Shown: one piece after another, positions 36,531 through 48,842 of the stretch
Numbering within the stretch: position 1 is the first letter of the stretch
Layout of the letters: each line of letters begins with the position of its first letter
Source: Inia geoffrensis
Lineage: Eukaryota; Chordata; Mammalia; Artiodactyla; Iniidae
Direction of reading: 5' to 3'
Assembly (NCBI GenBank): GCA_036417435.1
Contig: CM070899.1
Coordinates: 169,785,494-169,849,493, forward strand
DNA: 64,000 nucleotides
Notes under the pieces: model-generated
Database searches by the model: none
Told to the model about the DNA's origin: nothing
What the model saw: the letters and a program-made list of their open reading frames with translations, nothing else
Program-made: the position numbers and the translations under genes

Positions 36531-37190
36531 TTTCCTCCCTCAAAGGTGGAGGGGTATGATGGGCAGAGATTGTGTTGGCAGCTGAAGAATGGCTGCGCAG
36601 ATTCGGAAGTGGGCGAGGAGCCCCCTCCCCGGGTGCCTTGATGATTTTGAGGCTCTGAGGTAAGTCTGCTCCTCTGAGAATGAGGTACAGGAATAGAAAG
36701 TCATGGATTAGGACCTGAAGCCCAGGGGACGCCCTCTGGCAGATCTGGATGTGAGGGGTGGCTTGTCTGCACACGGGGAGGGCAGGAAAGGGAGGCTGTT
36801 GTCGGTTATCACGGATACTCATCTAGGGCACCTCCACCTGCCACCCTGCCTGCCCCTCCGCTCCCTCGCCCTCGGGGAACAGGCACTGAGCCAGCCAGGC
36901 ATGAAACTCTATGTCAGACGCTTTGTTTATTCTGGAGCTGATTGCGAGCCCTATCTGCTTTCCTGTGGCCCAAACACCTGCTGGCACGTGGCCCAGCGTG
37001 GGCAAGCCTGGAATGAAGGCTCCACGGTGTCCGAGCCTTCAGGCTATCACGTTGGCTGATTCCCACCTGCGGTGATTTGTTCATTCCTGGGGGTCGCTGG
37101 GGGCTGGAAGGGTGGGGACACTTCAGGATGAACTTCCTCATTTCTTGTTTGAACTCCTACAATTTGGCTGAATTTCTTACGTACCTGGCT
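36531..37190. other. Unassigned intergenic sequence
   Basis: Ordinary unique sequence; overlapping short ORFs on both strands without recognisable domains. I see nothing specific. Confidence 0.5.
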
Positions 37191-37345
37191 CAGTGGTCCT
37201 CGGACGTGGCGGTACAGTGAAATCGCCTGTGCGAGTCTTGCTGATTGTGATGAACTTGGTCTGGGGTGTGACCTCTGCAGTGGAAATGTTTAAAGCTCCC
37301 TCAGATGATTCAAGTATTGGGGAAAGGGGACTTTACTGGCCCAGC
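37190..37345 (+). repeat. MER5A-like DNA transposon relic
   Basis: 'cagtggtcctcggacgtggc', 'gtgaaatcgcctgtgcgagtc' and 'ccctcagatgattcaagtat' resemble a diverged MER5A copy. Confidence 0.55.
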
Positions 37346-37581
37346 TGAAGCATTTCTGGATCTGATGAGGATTAAATAGTCTGACGCTGGAACTGCTCTC
37401 ACCTGCTTAGTACAAAGCAGGGGTGACTTGGAGAAGAAAGATTAAATTTGGGTGCTTCTGTGGAAACCTTCCTTATTTTCTCTCCGTGTTCTTTAAGAGT
37501 AAATCAACCAGGTGACCAGTCTCCTCCCTTTTGAGTAAAGGATTTAAAAACCCTTTTGACACACGTTATATATCAGATAAG

Positions 37582-37714
37582 ATACAGTATGCCCAGTGAA
37601 ATCTGAATTTCAGAAAACACTGAATTTTCTTAGTGTAAGTATACCCTGTGCAATGTCTGGGATATACTTATACTAAGTAATTATTCAAATTCAAGTGGGC
37701 ATCCTGTATTTTTG
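37582..37714. repeat. Palindromic DNA-transposon-like repeat
   Basis: The left arm 'tacagtatgcccagtgaaat...cttagtgtaagtata' and right arm 'tatacttatactaag...aagtgggcatcctgta' are imperfect reverse complements across about 130 bp. The inner 15-bp arms CTTAGTGTAAGTATA / TATACTTATACTAAG differ at one position. It resembles a known old palindromic mammalian repeat, whose name I cannot give with confidence. Confidence 0.7.
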
Positions 37715-38267
37715 TTTTATAAATTGGAAGACTGTAATAGATAAATGGAATTCTTTTTATTACAGATGAAAAAACCCAACTCAAACTAATTCAAGCAAAA
37801 AAATTAATTAATGGGTTAGGTAACTGAAAAGTGCATGTATTGGGGCTGTACTTAGATATGTCCAGGGAGCTCTCTTTGTATTTCTTAGCTCTTCTTTTCT
37901 CCATCCAGGTCTTCCTAAATAGAGGGAAATAAGGCCCTTGGGGGCTCTGGCCTCACATAGTCCTAACAGCTTGTGATCCCAGTGGAAGAGAAAGTCTCTC
38001 CTGAGCGCTGTAGAAACAGGCAAGGCTGATGTTTCTGGCTTGAGCCACACATCTACCCCTGAACCACTGTGGCCAAGAAAGTTGAGTAGTGGGTTTGCTG
38101 TTGTGTTTATCCCATGGCCACCCCTGGGGCTAGAGAGGTGGTCATTCCCACTCCAAATCACAGGGACTGATCAGCATTACAGTAGACCGGGGTATGGGTG
38201 GTTTTCCAAGGGAAAGGATTTTGAGCAAGCATACATCTACTCCATGCAAAGAGGAAATGCACTTCTT

Positions 38268-38773
38268 TTTTTATTATTATTAATTTTTATTGGAGTATAG
38301 TTGCTTTACAGTGTTGTATTAGTTTCTGCTGTACAGCAAAGTGAATCAGTTATACATATACATATAGCCCCTCTTTTTTAGGTTCCCTTCCCATTTAGGT
38401 CATCACAGAGCATTGAGTAGAGTTCCCTGTGCTATACAGTAGGTTTTCATTATTTATCTGTTTTATATATAGTAGTGTGTATATGTCAATCTCAATCTCC
38501 CAATTCATCCCATCCCACCTTCCTCCCTTGGTAACCGTAAGTTTGTTTTCTAGAGTCTGTGATTCTTTGCAAATCTGCTTTGCAAATAAGTTCATCTGCA
38601 CCATTTTTCTAGATTCCACATATAAGCGATATTATACGATATTTGTCTCTCTCTTTCTGACTTACTTCACTCTGTATGACAATCTCTAGGTCCATCCATG
38701 TCGCTGCAAATGGCATTATTTCGTTCCTTTCTATGGCTGAGTAATATTCCATTGTATATATGTACCTCCTCTT
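38268..38773 (-). repeat. 5'-truncated L1, 3' end, minus strand
   Basis: T-rich start, 'tattggagtatagttgcttt', 'agcaaagtgaatcagttata', 'tagagttccctgtgctatac', 'taggtccatccatgtcgctg' and 'gagtaatattccattgtata'. The target duplication CACTTCTT lies at 38260-38267 and 38774-38781. The minus-strand ORF at 38395-38619 is the L1 ORF2 C-terminus (QTLENKLTVTKGGRW). Confidence 0.92.
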
Positions 38774-38992
38774 CACTTCTTGCTCGTCCCAAATGTGAGC
38801 ATCCGCTGCCTAAGGAAAAGAGGATCTGAATTAGTTGGGATGGCTGTGAGGTCAGAAAGAGTGGACGACTCTCTGAGGGTCTCTAAATGAACTTCACAGT
38901 TGCTCAGTTGTTCTAGCAGGAGAGCATGCACACCTTGCTAGCTCTCTGCCATCCAGCAAGGTCTCCTGAATCAAGAAGAGACCAAAGTCTTT

Positions 38993-39822
38993 TTTTTTTT
39001 TTTTATTTTAGATTGGAGTATAGTTGATTTACAATGTTGTATTAGCTTCAGGTGTACAACAAAATGATTCAGTTATACATATACATTTATCCTTTTTCAG
39101 ATTCTTTTCCCATATAGGTTATTACAGAGTACTGAATAGAATTCCCTGTGCTCTACAGTAAGTCCTTGTTGATTACCTGTTTTATATATAGTAGTGTGTA
39201 TATGGTTTTTTGGGGGTTTTTTGGGGTTTTTTTAACATCTTTATTGCAGTATAATTGCTTTACAATGGTGTGTTAGTTTCTGCTTTATAACAAAGTGAAT
39301 CAGTTATACATATACCTATGTTCCCGTATCTCTTCCCTCTTGCATCTCCCTCCCTCCCACCCTCCCTAAGTAGTGTGTATATGTTAATCCCAACTCCTAA
39401 TTTATCCCTTCTGCCCACTTTTCCCCTTTGGTAACCATAAGTTTGTTTTCTAAGTAAACAAGTCATTTGTATCATTTATTAGATTCCACAAGTAAGTCAT
39501 ATTATATGATATTTGCCTTTGTCTAACTTACTTCACTTAGTATGATAATCTCTAGGTCCATCCATGTTGCTGCAAATGGCATTATTTCATTCTTTTTTTA
39601 TGGCTGAGTAATATTGCCTTGTGTGTATATATATATATACATATATATATATGTATAGCTCATATTCTTTATCCATTTATATGTCAGTGAACATTTACGT
39701 TGCTTCCATGTCTTGGCTGTTGTAAATAGTGCTGCAATGAACAGTGGGGTGCATATATATTTTCAAAGTATGGTTTTCTCTGGATACATGCTCAGGAGTG
39801 GGATTGCTGGATCATATGGTAG
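38993..39822 (-). repeat. 5'-truncated L1, minus strand, host of a second L1
   Basis: 'attggagtatagttgattta' to 'ggattgctggatcatatggt', split at 39190-39383 by a younger L1 stub. Candidate target duplication CAAAGTCTTT (38983-38992) and CAAGGTCTTT (39823-39832). A TA-rich microsatellite occupies about 39620-39656. Confidence 0.88.
39205..39368 (-). repeat. Young L1 3' stub nested in an older L1
   Basis: G/T-rich tail then 'tttaacatctttattgcagt', 'ctttacaatggtgtgttag', 'acaaagtgaatcagttatac' and 'cctccctcccaccctccct'. It is bounded by the exact 15-bp duplication AGTAGTGTGTATATG at 39190-39204 and 39369-39383, which is host-L1 sequence. Only about 164 bp long. Confidence 0.95.
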
Positions 39823-39832
39823 CAAGGTCTTT

Positions 39833-40578
39833 AGTGTGTCATTTAGGGTGGGGGCCAGAGGGCCAGTGCTGCCTTTGCTGGGGGCATCCTTCCTCCAGCT
39901 TTGTGTACCCTTATGGCTGTGAAAATGGGAAACCTTTCAATCTGCTATGGTTGAAGACACCCATTTCTGATGTCTGAATGGCTCATCCACAACATTCTGA
40001 CTGCACTATGCCTTAGTAACCCTACCAAACTGACACCTGAAAATTCTCTGGCCCTTTGGGTGCTGGTTAATTATGCTTCAGAGGAAACAGGAGAGCTTTA
40101 GGAGTTGCCCACTTCTGCTTTGTGTTGTGACCTTTTTGTTCATGGGACTCGCGTTTGAGTTCTCGGCTGTACTGCTAGAGCATAAGCTTCTCGAAGGCAG
40201 AGATTCTTTCTTCTCGTCTTTCATTGGGTCCAGTGTGGTGCTTTGTTGGATGTATTAAGTTACTAGAAAGATGGGGAAGAAGGCTCCATTATCCTCTTGT
40301 CCCCAGTTCTCATAAACCAGCATTCCCATTTAACATACCTCTCCATCAGGGAGTGCATATCAGAATCAACATTTTCAAACAAAATTGCCTACTCATGCCT
40401 ATCTCATACTTTAGGAAATTCTGATTGAGAAGGTGGGGATATTGGGTTGAATTGGAATGTACATTTTGGTTTTGGAAGAGTCTACCAATAATTCTGATAA
40501 ACTGCTCTCTTCTTCCCACAAGCCGCTTTCAACTGAAAATAGTTCTGAAAGAATTCTCTTCTATGGCTTAGAATATCA
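39833..40578. other. Unassigned intergenic sequence
   Basis: Mostly unique; 40355-40500 may be a very diverged MER5-type relic. No gene signal seen. Confidence 0.45.
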
Positions 40579-40590
40579 CAACTAAGTCTG

Positions 40591-41160
40591 GGGCTTCCCT
40601 GGTGGTGCAATGATTAAGAATCCGCCTGCTAATGCAGGGGACACGGGTTCGAGCCCTGGTCAGGGAAGATCCCACATGCTGCGGAGCAACTAAGCCCGTG
40701 CGCCACAACTACTGAGCCTGTGCTCTAGAGCCTGAGAGCCACAACTACTGAGCTTGTGTGCCACAACTACTAAAGCCCACACACCTAGAGCCCATGCTCT
40801 GCAACAGGAGAAGCCACAGCAATGAGAAGCCCACACACTGCAACAAAGAGTAGCCCCCACAGGGGCTTCCCTGGTGGCGCCGTGGTTGGGGGTCCGCCTG
40901 CTGATGCAGGGGACGCGGATTTGTGCCCCGGTCTGGGAGGATCCCATGTGCCGCGGAGCGGCTGGGCCTGTGAGCCATGGCCGCTGAGCCTGCGCGTCCG
41001 TAGCCTGTGCTCGGCAGGGGGAGAGGCCACAGCAGTGAGAGGCCCGCTTACTGCAAAAAAAAGAGTAGCCCCCGCTTGCCACAACTAGAGAAAGCCCGCA
41101 CACAGCAACAAAGACCCAACGTAGCCCAAAAATAAATAGATAAAAATAAATAGATAAAAT
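40591..41160 (+). repeat. Long CHR-1-type SINE, host of a CHR-2 SINE
   Basis: Head 'gggcttccctggtggtgcaa', 'ggttcgagccctggtcaggg', repeated 'gccacaactactgagc' modules, and tail 'caaagacccaacgtagccca' with AAATAAATAGATA repeats. Split at 40861-41060 by a second SINE. Weak target duplication: CTAAGTCTGG just before and CAAAGTCTGG at about 41167-41176. Confidence 0.93.
40862..41060 (+). repeat. CHR-2-type SINE nested in a CHR-1 SINE
   Basis: Complete from 'ggggcttccctggtggcgcc' to 'gtgagaggcccgcttactgc' plus A tail. Duplicated host sequence AAAGAGTAGCCCCCAC at 40845-40860 and AAAGAGTAGCCCCCGC at about 41059-41074. The order of insertion (CHR-1 first, CHR-2 later) is directly readable. Confidence 0.95.
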
Positions 41161-41177
41161 ACACACACAAAGTCTGG

Positions 41178-42865
41178 AGCAATAATGCCTCTGGTTCGAT
41201 TTCAACACATCTTCACACTATGGTATACCACCATTGTGTTGGAAATAATTTAGTAGAAATGTCAGCCAAGTGGAATTGCATGTCACTAACCAATTCTAGT
41301 CCTGTATTTAGAAGTACTTTCTTGTAAGCACAAAAAGGAGATTTCTAGAAAAAGTGGTTCCTTAATTGGGGGAGGTTCCCCTTCTTACGATGACTTAGAT
41401 TTAGTTCCGACAGAGCTTGAGGGTGGAACTCAAAGTTCTTTTTCCTCTGGCTCCTGAAAAACAGGTTGTGACATGTTTCCCCATGAAGTCTGGGGATAGA
41501 ACTACCATTGGCAACATGGATATTAAATATGGGGATGAATGAATGCTCTGTTTGTTTTACTTCATGTCACAATGAATAAGAATCAAATCCTGCCCAATAA
41601 TGTCAAAAAGAAGTGGGACCTGGGAAGCATAAAATCGAACAATCGCCATGAGCTGCGCTCAGTGTGGGATTGCCAGGCTGGCAGAATAGGAAAGGAAAGT
41701 GTTGAGTAAGAGCTCGTGGATGAGAGACCTAAAACCCAGGACTCTGACTCACCTGTGTAGTAGGTTCCACCTGTCGACTCTGAACTTATTCCAGTGTCGC
41801 AGCTACAGCAACCACAGAAGAGCTTCCCACACCCAAGTCTCCTCCATCCCCGTCCCACTCAGTCAAGGTAAACCACTCCTCTCCAGAATCAGTGGGAACA
41901 GAACTAAATTCAAGGGTTATCTCGTCCCAATGCTTAGGTCTTAAATGATAACAAATGAATCAGAATCATTCAAGAAGTCAGGGGCTTCTCCCACCCCTGC
42001 TCCTGACACCCTCCCCCATCAAAGAAAAACCGTATTTTCCAGTCAAGCTAAGTTTCCACCTTGCAGGTTTATACATGAGGACATTAATGTCTAACCAAAT
42101 CCATTATTTTCAGATTCATACTTGAACTGAAATGCTGATAATACTTTAAAAAAAAATTTCCCGTTGGATTCCTTCCCTAACAGTGGAAACCTTTCCACTG
42201 AAATACAACTATAGGGTTTCTGTGTCCTACCCTCCCGAAGGATTTGAAGTCATTGTCCAAAGAAGCCATTCACAAGCCCCAAATTTCTCTGAAGACCTAT
42301 GACTTACCTTGAAAACCACTGAAATTTTTCTTATTCTGCGTCATAATAGATCTGGGCTTATTTTACTGTAAAATAAGATTTTAACTCATTAACTATCAGG
42401 AAAACGGAAATAATAAGTGATATCATATAACCCTATATTAGGCTTATAAAAATTTTAAGAACATAGACTCACATAAATATGTAGAAAATAACAGTGTTTT
42501 CTCACTTCTATACAAGTTAGGACTGGTAATTACTAAGGAGAGCTGCCCAGAATAGTGTCAAAGAATTGGTACAGTATAACATTTGGGGCCACTTTTAGTA
42601 TATATTTACTCACACAGTGAAGTTGGATGGTAGACTGAAAAAGTTCCTGATCCACTGTATCTTTCACCATATTGTAAGGTATTCATCAAGAACGTTTTCT
42701 GTAAGGAAAAATGGCGGGTTCTTAGATAACATCCTTAATTTTACTACCAGTGTGATGATTCTTGTTACACATCAAGTAATTAATAGTCCCAAACACTTTA
42801 TAATTCTCTTAGTTCATTCTCTTTAACTCTGAAGCCTTTTTTCATTGCAGAGATCTTGTCATGTT
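41178..42865. other. Unassigned intergenic sequence
   Basis: Unique, AT-rich towards 42340-42860. The ORFs at 41583-41858 (minus) and 42617-42826 (plus) show no domain. I see no feature here. Confidence 0.5.
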
Positions 42866-42879
42866 TAGTTTTTATTTTT

Positions 42880-43094
42880 ATTTTATTTATTTATTTTATT
42901 TTGTGGTATGCAGGCCTCTCACTGCTGTGGCCTCTCCCATTTCAGAGCACAGGCTCCAGAGATGCAGGCTCAGTGGCCATGGCTCACAGGCCCAGCTGCT
43001 CCGCGGCTCGTGGGATCTTCCCAGACTGGGGCACGAACCCATGTCCCCTGCATCGGCAGGAGGACTCTCAACCACTGCGCCACCAGGGAGGCCC
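42880..43094 (-). repeat. CHR-2-type SINE with target-site duplication
   Basis: TTTA-rich tail, then 'gtggtatgcaggcctctcac', 'ctcagtggccatggctcac', 'ccgcggctcgtgggatcttc' and 'gcgccaccagggaggccc'. The flanking duplication TAGTTTTTATTTTT lies at 42866-42879 and 43095-43108. Confidence 0.93.
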
Positions 43095-43239
43095 TAGTTT
43101 TTATTTTTTAATGCAGTTTTGCCTTGAGATTGTTGAGGGTATTCAGACTTGGAAAAATAAATATCTGCCTAAATAAACCAATCTTGAGATACTTTTTAAA
43201 ATATATTTAACCAGTGGTGAACTGTTAAATCAGTTCTTA

Positions 43240-43258
43240 AAAAAAAAAAAAAAAAAAA
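43240..43258 (+). repeat. Poly-A run
   Basis: About nineteen consecutive A residues at the end of an AT-rich stretch. It could be the tail of an unrecognised retroposed sequence; no body was identified. Confidence 0.6.
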
Positions 43259-43479
43259 CCAACCCTGACTTGTTTGCCAATTACAGTGGTGTAAATAGTC
43301 CCAGAAATCAGAAATGGCTGATTTCTAGCTACCAACACGCATCACTGAATGTGAAGTTGGGAAGAAATAGCACAAGTTGGTATGAGGAGGCAGGACCAGC
43401 AGACTCTAGCACAGCAGTGATGTTAACCTGTACACATAAAGATGCACACAACGTATACGTATAATTTAACAAATTCTTT

Positions 43480-44500
43480 TAGAGAATAGCCATGTAACTC
43501 CACCAAGGTCAGGAAATAAAACATTGCCAGCACCCCCGAAGTCCACCATGTGTACTTTCCCATTTATAATCTCTTCTTCCCCATGAGAGTTAACCTTATC
43601 CTCCCTTTTATGGTGATCTCTCCCATGCTATTCTTTATACTTTTACCACCTAAGCATACATCTCTAAACATTCTGATTTAATTTGGCCTGTTTTAAACTT
43701 TATATAAATGGAATCATACTCTATGCATTCTTCTGAGATTTGTTTATTTTGCTCAGTGTTATATTAGTGAGATTTATCCATGTTGGTGCATGGAGCTAGA
43801 GTTCATTCATTTTTACTGCTGTCTCGTATTCCAAAGTATGAATCTACTCAATAATGTGCTGGAACCAACTTGTATAGGCTCACAAGAGCTCACTGTTGAA
43901 TGTTCAGGAATTTTGCGAGTTGGTTGATACCATGTTGGGAGCCTGAAGTTGGCCACAATGGGAGTATTTACGTCACAGACATTGGCAAATGCTGCAAACC
44001 AGGGCTTTCCCCCACTGTTGTAAACATCTTCCAGGATGCCACTGAATATACTGTAATGCATTTATCCATTCTACAGTAAATGGGCATTTGGTTGGTTTCC
44101 AGTTTTTGTTGATGAGTATTCTCCTAACGTGTGTACTGGTACATATGCACTCACATTTCTGAAGGGTAAAATATCCATCCCTCAGGAGGAAAATTGTTAG
44201 GTCGTAGTATATGCAAATGCTCAATTATAGTTACTAATGTCAAATAATTTCCCGAAATGTTTGTATCAATTTACATAGAACCCTAGCAGCTTTGTTTGAG
44301 AATTGCTATTACTCGATATCATTGCCATCCCTTGGAATTGCCAGACTTTAAAATTTTTGCCAAAATAGTGATTGTACACTTATATATCATTATGGTTTTA
44401 AGTTGCATTTTTCTGATTACTAGTGAGCTTGAGCACCTTTCCTTATGTTATTTGGCCCATTTGAATTTTTTATCTCTTCCTTGAAGTTTATTAGGATAGT
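43480..44500 (-). repeat. Old L1 fragment, minus strand, with an internal foreign piece
   Basis: 'ggaatcatactctatgcatt', 'ttgctcagtgttatattagtg', 'tttatccatgttggtgcatg', 'gtttccagtttttgttgatgag' and 'attactagtgagcttgagca' are old-L1 motifs. 43857-44045 ('gtgctggaaccaacttgtat...') breaks this pattern and looks like a separate, unnamed old insertion of about 190 bp. Confidence 0.65.
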
Positions 44501-44974
44501 TGCTATGCCATTAACAAAATATTGTTTATGGTTAATATGGGCACCTTAGTGCAGACTTTCTGTTTACTGTGATCTGCTCATGAATTTTGGTTAACATCCT
44601 TTAACCCTCTCTGGAATCACTTTTTTTCTCTTCATCCTGAGCTCTAATTTAAAGATGGAGTGTAGAGATTCTTTCCATTTCTCTGAGGCTTAAAGAGGCA
44701 GGAAGGAGAGGGGAAATTCTGCATGGGTTGTGTATGGGGTCCTGTACTCTCCTCTCCAGCCTCAAATACTTGTAAATGTCCTGGGCCCACTCTTTCTAGC
44801 CAGTGTCTTCCCTTCTCTTGTATGCTGGAAACTTCCTGTAACCCAATACAGTACACTGGAAGATGGCAAGTCTTGAATACCCTTCTACATCTGCTAGGTC
44901 CCATTAAAGGCTAATGGTACAGAGAGAGAAGGAAGCAAAATATTATCATATAATAAAAAGACATATGTCCTAGC

Positions 44975-45215
44975 CCACTTGAACTGCCATAATAAACTAT
45001 TACAGACTGGGTGGCTTAAACAACAGACATTTCTTTCTCACAGTTCTGGCAGCTGGGAAGTCCAAGATCAAGGCACTGGCAGATTCAGTGTCTGGTGAGG
45101 ACCCACTTCATAGACAGCTATCTTCTCAGTGTGTCTTCACATGGCAGAAGAGGCAAGAGAGCTCTCTGGGGTCTCTCTTATCAGAGCACTAAGCTGACTC
45201 TGTTGCTTCACCATC
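44975..45215 (-). repeat. MLT1-type MaLR LTR, antisense, truncated
   Basis: 'gaactgccataataaactat', 'cagactgggtggcttaaac', 'tctcacagttctggcagctgg', 'gattcagtgtctggtgagga' and 'gagagctctctggggtctct' are the reversed 3' part of an MLT1-class LTR. The 5' part of the LTR is missing. Confidence 0.85.
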
Positions 45216-48200
45216 CCACTAATGCTCTGAATACCTGCATGGCCCGGAAGAGCTCACCACCACCACCCTCAGCCAATAAGAAGTGGGGAAAAGGAATGAT
45301 GGGCATACAACTCCCATGTAAGTGCCCAACCAGAATTGCATACATCACTTGCACTCATCCCATTGGACAGAACTTAGACATGTGGTCACACCTTCTTGCA
45401 AGGGATTCTGGGAATTGTAGTCTTTAGTTGGGGAGCTAAAACTTGAGGGGTTCTAGTAATGAAAGGAAGAAGAGGGGAAGGTCTGTCAAGTAACAGTTTT
45501 TCCACAGGTCCTCAGCCAGGCTGCCTGGTGGCAGCATTCAGAGATCACCAGGAATGTGCCTCATCCTGCCTCTACCCCTGGTCTCACTTTCCCCTTGTGA
45601 GTTTTCTTCTTCCTTTCCTGTACCTGCTCGCTCTTTCTTCTCAGATTGTGCTAGCCCTTTGGGGATATCAGGCCCTCAGAAGTAGCTCAGGTGGGTTCTG
45701 TCAGAGCCCCGAAGGCTCTATAAAGCAGGAACCATGAAAAACCTAAGGACCTCTTGAGGCAGGTTATACCCATCATGTTCTGTGAACTTCATCCTTTGGT
45801 TGCATAGCAAGCCATCAGAACTCTTGTCTTAATTTCTCTGATATTTGAGTTTTGGCCTTGGAAAATGAAGCTGCTTGGGCGAAGGGAAGAGAGACTAGAG
45901 AATGGGGCCGGCCCACCTACAAGAGAAGGTATAGAACATGGGTTCTCAACATTATGGTCATCCAGGGAGCTTCAAGGTGCCACCAAGGCTGAGAACCCTG
46001 GTGTAAGATTGTGGAGAGCACGCACCCCATGTTTTGCAAACCCCAACTTCACAGGCTCATAGATGGGGTGACAAGGGTCACTGTGGCCCATCAGTGACTA
46101 TGTCTCAACTCTGGCTGCTTAGAACTATGTCACCCCACCCTAGGAGCCTTCTAGAAGTGTTTGTGCATCCTAAAAGACCATTTAGGGTGTGAGCTAGAAA
46201 CCAGAATCCTCTGAAACAATCCAGCCACCCGGGAATAAAAAGCACACCAGTGAATCTGATTCCTGTTTCAGGTGTCACATCTGTCACAGCTTCCCCTCTG
46301 CCCCCTCTTCTGAGCAGACTCTCTTGTCCCTGGGGCCAGATCCAATGCCCCAGTATTGCTGACAACAGGAAGGGATGAGAGGACAGGTGGCGAATTGCGG
46401 GGCTGGCTTACCGAGGGACGTGGGAACACCCTGGAGTGGGTCCTGCCCTTTGTGTGCTTTGTTGCCTCAGGAGCCCCTCTCCTTGTGGAATAAACAGGTA
46501 GAAGGGCAGAAAGTTGCTATATTAAAGTCCACTAGAATCGGAGCTAGTTGCTGTAATCTGGCAGCTGATACCCCACCAGAAAGATGACGGGCTGATGCTA
46601 GGCACACAGGGTGTTCAGAGAACAGTGCGAGGCTCCCCATCACTGCTCCCTTCAGGTGACCTTCTATACACACAGTGCCCTCTTAGATGGGCTCCCGGAA
46701 ACCATTTCTTCCTGGTCTCTTGCTCATTCTCCTTCCCTTAGTCCTTTCTGTGCACCTGACCTGATCCCAGACCCCATCTGCCTCTGTTGCTGTGTCCAAG
46801 TCTAGGCCACCCATGGCTAGTTCCATCTTAGAAGAACCATGACTGTCCCTCCATCATGAGCCCCCTCAGTCACGAGCACCCTCAAGACCCAGACCTCTCA
46901 CCTACCAAGGAGAATTCCTTCTCATAGCACCATGCTGGGCGCTATTGTGCTGAAAGACCCCAACAGACAGGGTGGGATTTGGGGGAGAGACACAGGAGAG
47001 AGTAGGGAAAAGAGGCAGGGAACCCAATTCTGCCCCACACCCCCCCTTGTGTGACAGAGGAGCGGCTCTGGGTTGACGGTGAGCGGTGTTGTGAACCTCA
47101 GGGAGCTGGACCCGTCTGCAGGAACGTGGCTGAGCTGCCCTGGGCACCCAGAGAGAAGCAGAAGATGAGTGACTCAAGGATCTTCCTCTGGGAATTCTTA
47201 GAAAACTGGGTGTCGATTCACCCATTTTTCACAGAATTTTCCAGTTCTGGGAATTTCACAAGAGGGGGACAAATGTAATTTTATTTCCATTGAAAAATGT
47301 CTCTAGATGACTTAGAGCTGTTCAAATTACAGATCTGCTCCTAAACAGAATAACACCATGTTGTAAAAAAATTGTAGAGGGGGAGGCACAAATCTTGAAG
47401 GGAATCATTTCCTGAAGTGAACAGTCGTGTGTGAGGAGAGTGTTAGGGGAGTGAGTGATGGGCATGTCGAGAAGAGGGGAACGTCCACAGACCCTGCCTC
47501 CCCTGGACACCTGTGATCCCGATCCATAGCTTTTCTCTCCTTTACATTTTGGATATTTCCGTTTGTTCCTTCCATGCCAACTCCTTGTCCCATGGGACTG
47601 GTGTGACCACTAAAAATTGTCTCAATTTTTGGCTTCTGTATCTTTGTTCTTATTCATCCTTCTGTCATTCTGAAAGCAACGTATCTGTCCCATTTCAGTC
47701 ACTTCACTCCCAAGAGCCCCAGGCTCAGCTCACCTCTCGTGCCTCTTCTCCCAGTTACAATCCCTACTAAAAAGGGCTTTGGGCTCTCCTTTGCATAATA
47801 AGGACCCTCAAATCTATGACATGAGTAGCTTTCAGTGCTACTCAAACCGTGGTCTGTGATGAGAGAAAAATACAGAAAGTGAGTATAAGCATCTAGAAAG
47901 TTTTCAGCAAGTTGACATTGCTACAACATCCTAGTGGGTGATTTTGAACTTTACATGCTAGTCCCAGATGCCAGCCCCCTTCCAGTGGCTAAAATGGGCC
48001 CTGGACTTGCTAAAGTGGTGTGGTGAGGATTATGACCCCTGTGCCGTGCAGGTTCTTACTGCATTATGGTTGCAACATGTAGGAAGCAGGATGACCTGTG
48101 TCTTGGTTCACCTGGGACAGTCCCAGCCCATAACTGGTCCCAGCATAATTATGTCAGAATGTCCCTTTTCACTCTCAGAAGTGTCCCAGTTTGGACGATA

Positions 48201-48842
48201 AATAAATGGTCACTCTACTTGATCTCCATCCTCATTGCACGGCTTCTGTGTTCATCCTCAGCTCATCACCCCAAATCCCATAATAAGCAGCTACAGTGAT
48301 TTCACAGAAGGCCAGAGAAACTTCCCATCCAATTCAAATATGTTTCTACTTCAGGGATCTAATCCTAGTACTTACTTACTTTATATGTTCTTGGTGCCTT
48401 GTGAGTTATACACCAATCAACACTGAGAAAGCCCTCCTGTGGGAGGAGAGAGCCTTGCCCAATAAGCAACTTTCTGCGATGAGATATCACAGGAGTCAGG
48501 AGCCACAGGGTACAAGGAGAGAGACAAGGGGGATGCTTTCTTCTCACTCTTAGTTGACTGATGGTCTCTATAAATGACAAATGGGTTTTTCCCAACCTGT
48601 AGTTACTGCCTACGTGGTCCCCCATTGGGAAGACACTGAAAGTCCAACTTGTCTACAAATGCATGCCCTTAACTGTTACTACATCTAAAATTCTTACCTT
48701 CAGAACTACTCTTTCTGTTAAACTTAGGAGCAGATCTTTGTTAAAATGCGAACACCAGGGATACAGGACATTTAAAGAGGGATGTGAGTCAAAAAACAGG
48801 GCACTAGTACACACATGGAAACAGGCAGCACCTGCGCGTCCA
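45216..48842. other. Unassigned intergenic sequence
   Basis: Mostly unique. A short MER5-like relic may lie at 45945-46010. ORFs here (for example 46105-46365 minus, 46902-47225 minus) overlap in several frames and show no domain. Confidence 0.5.
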
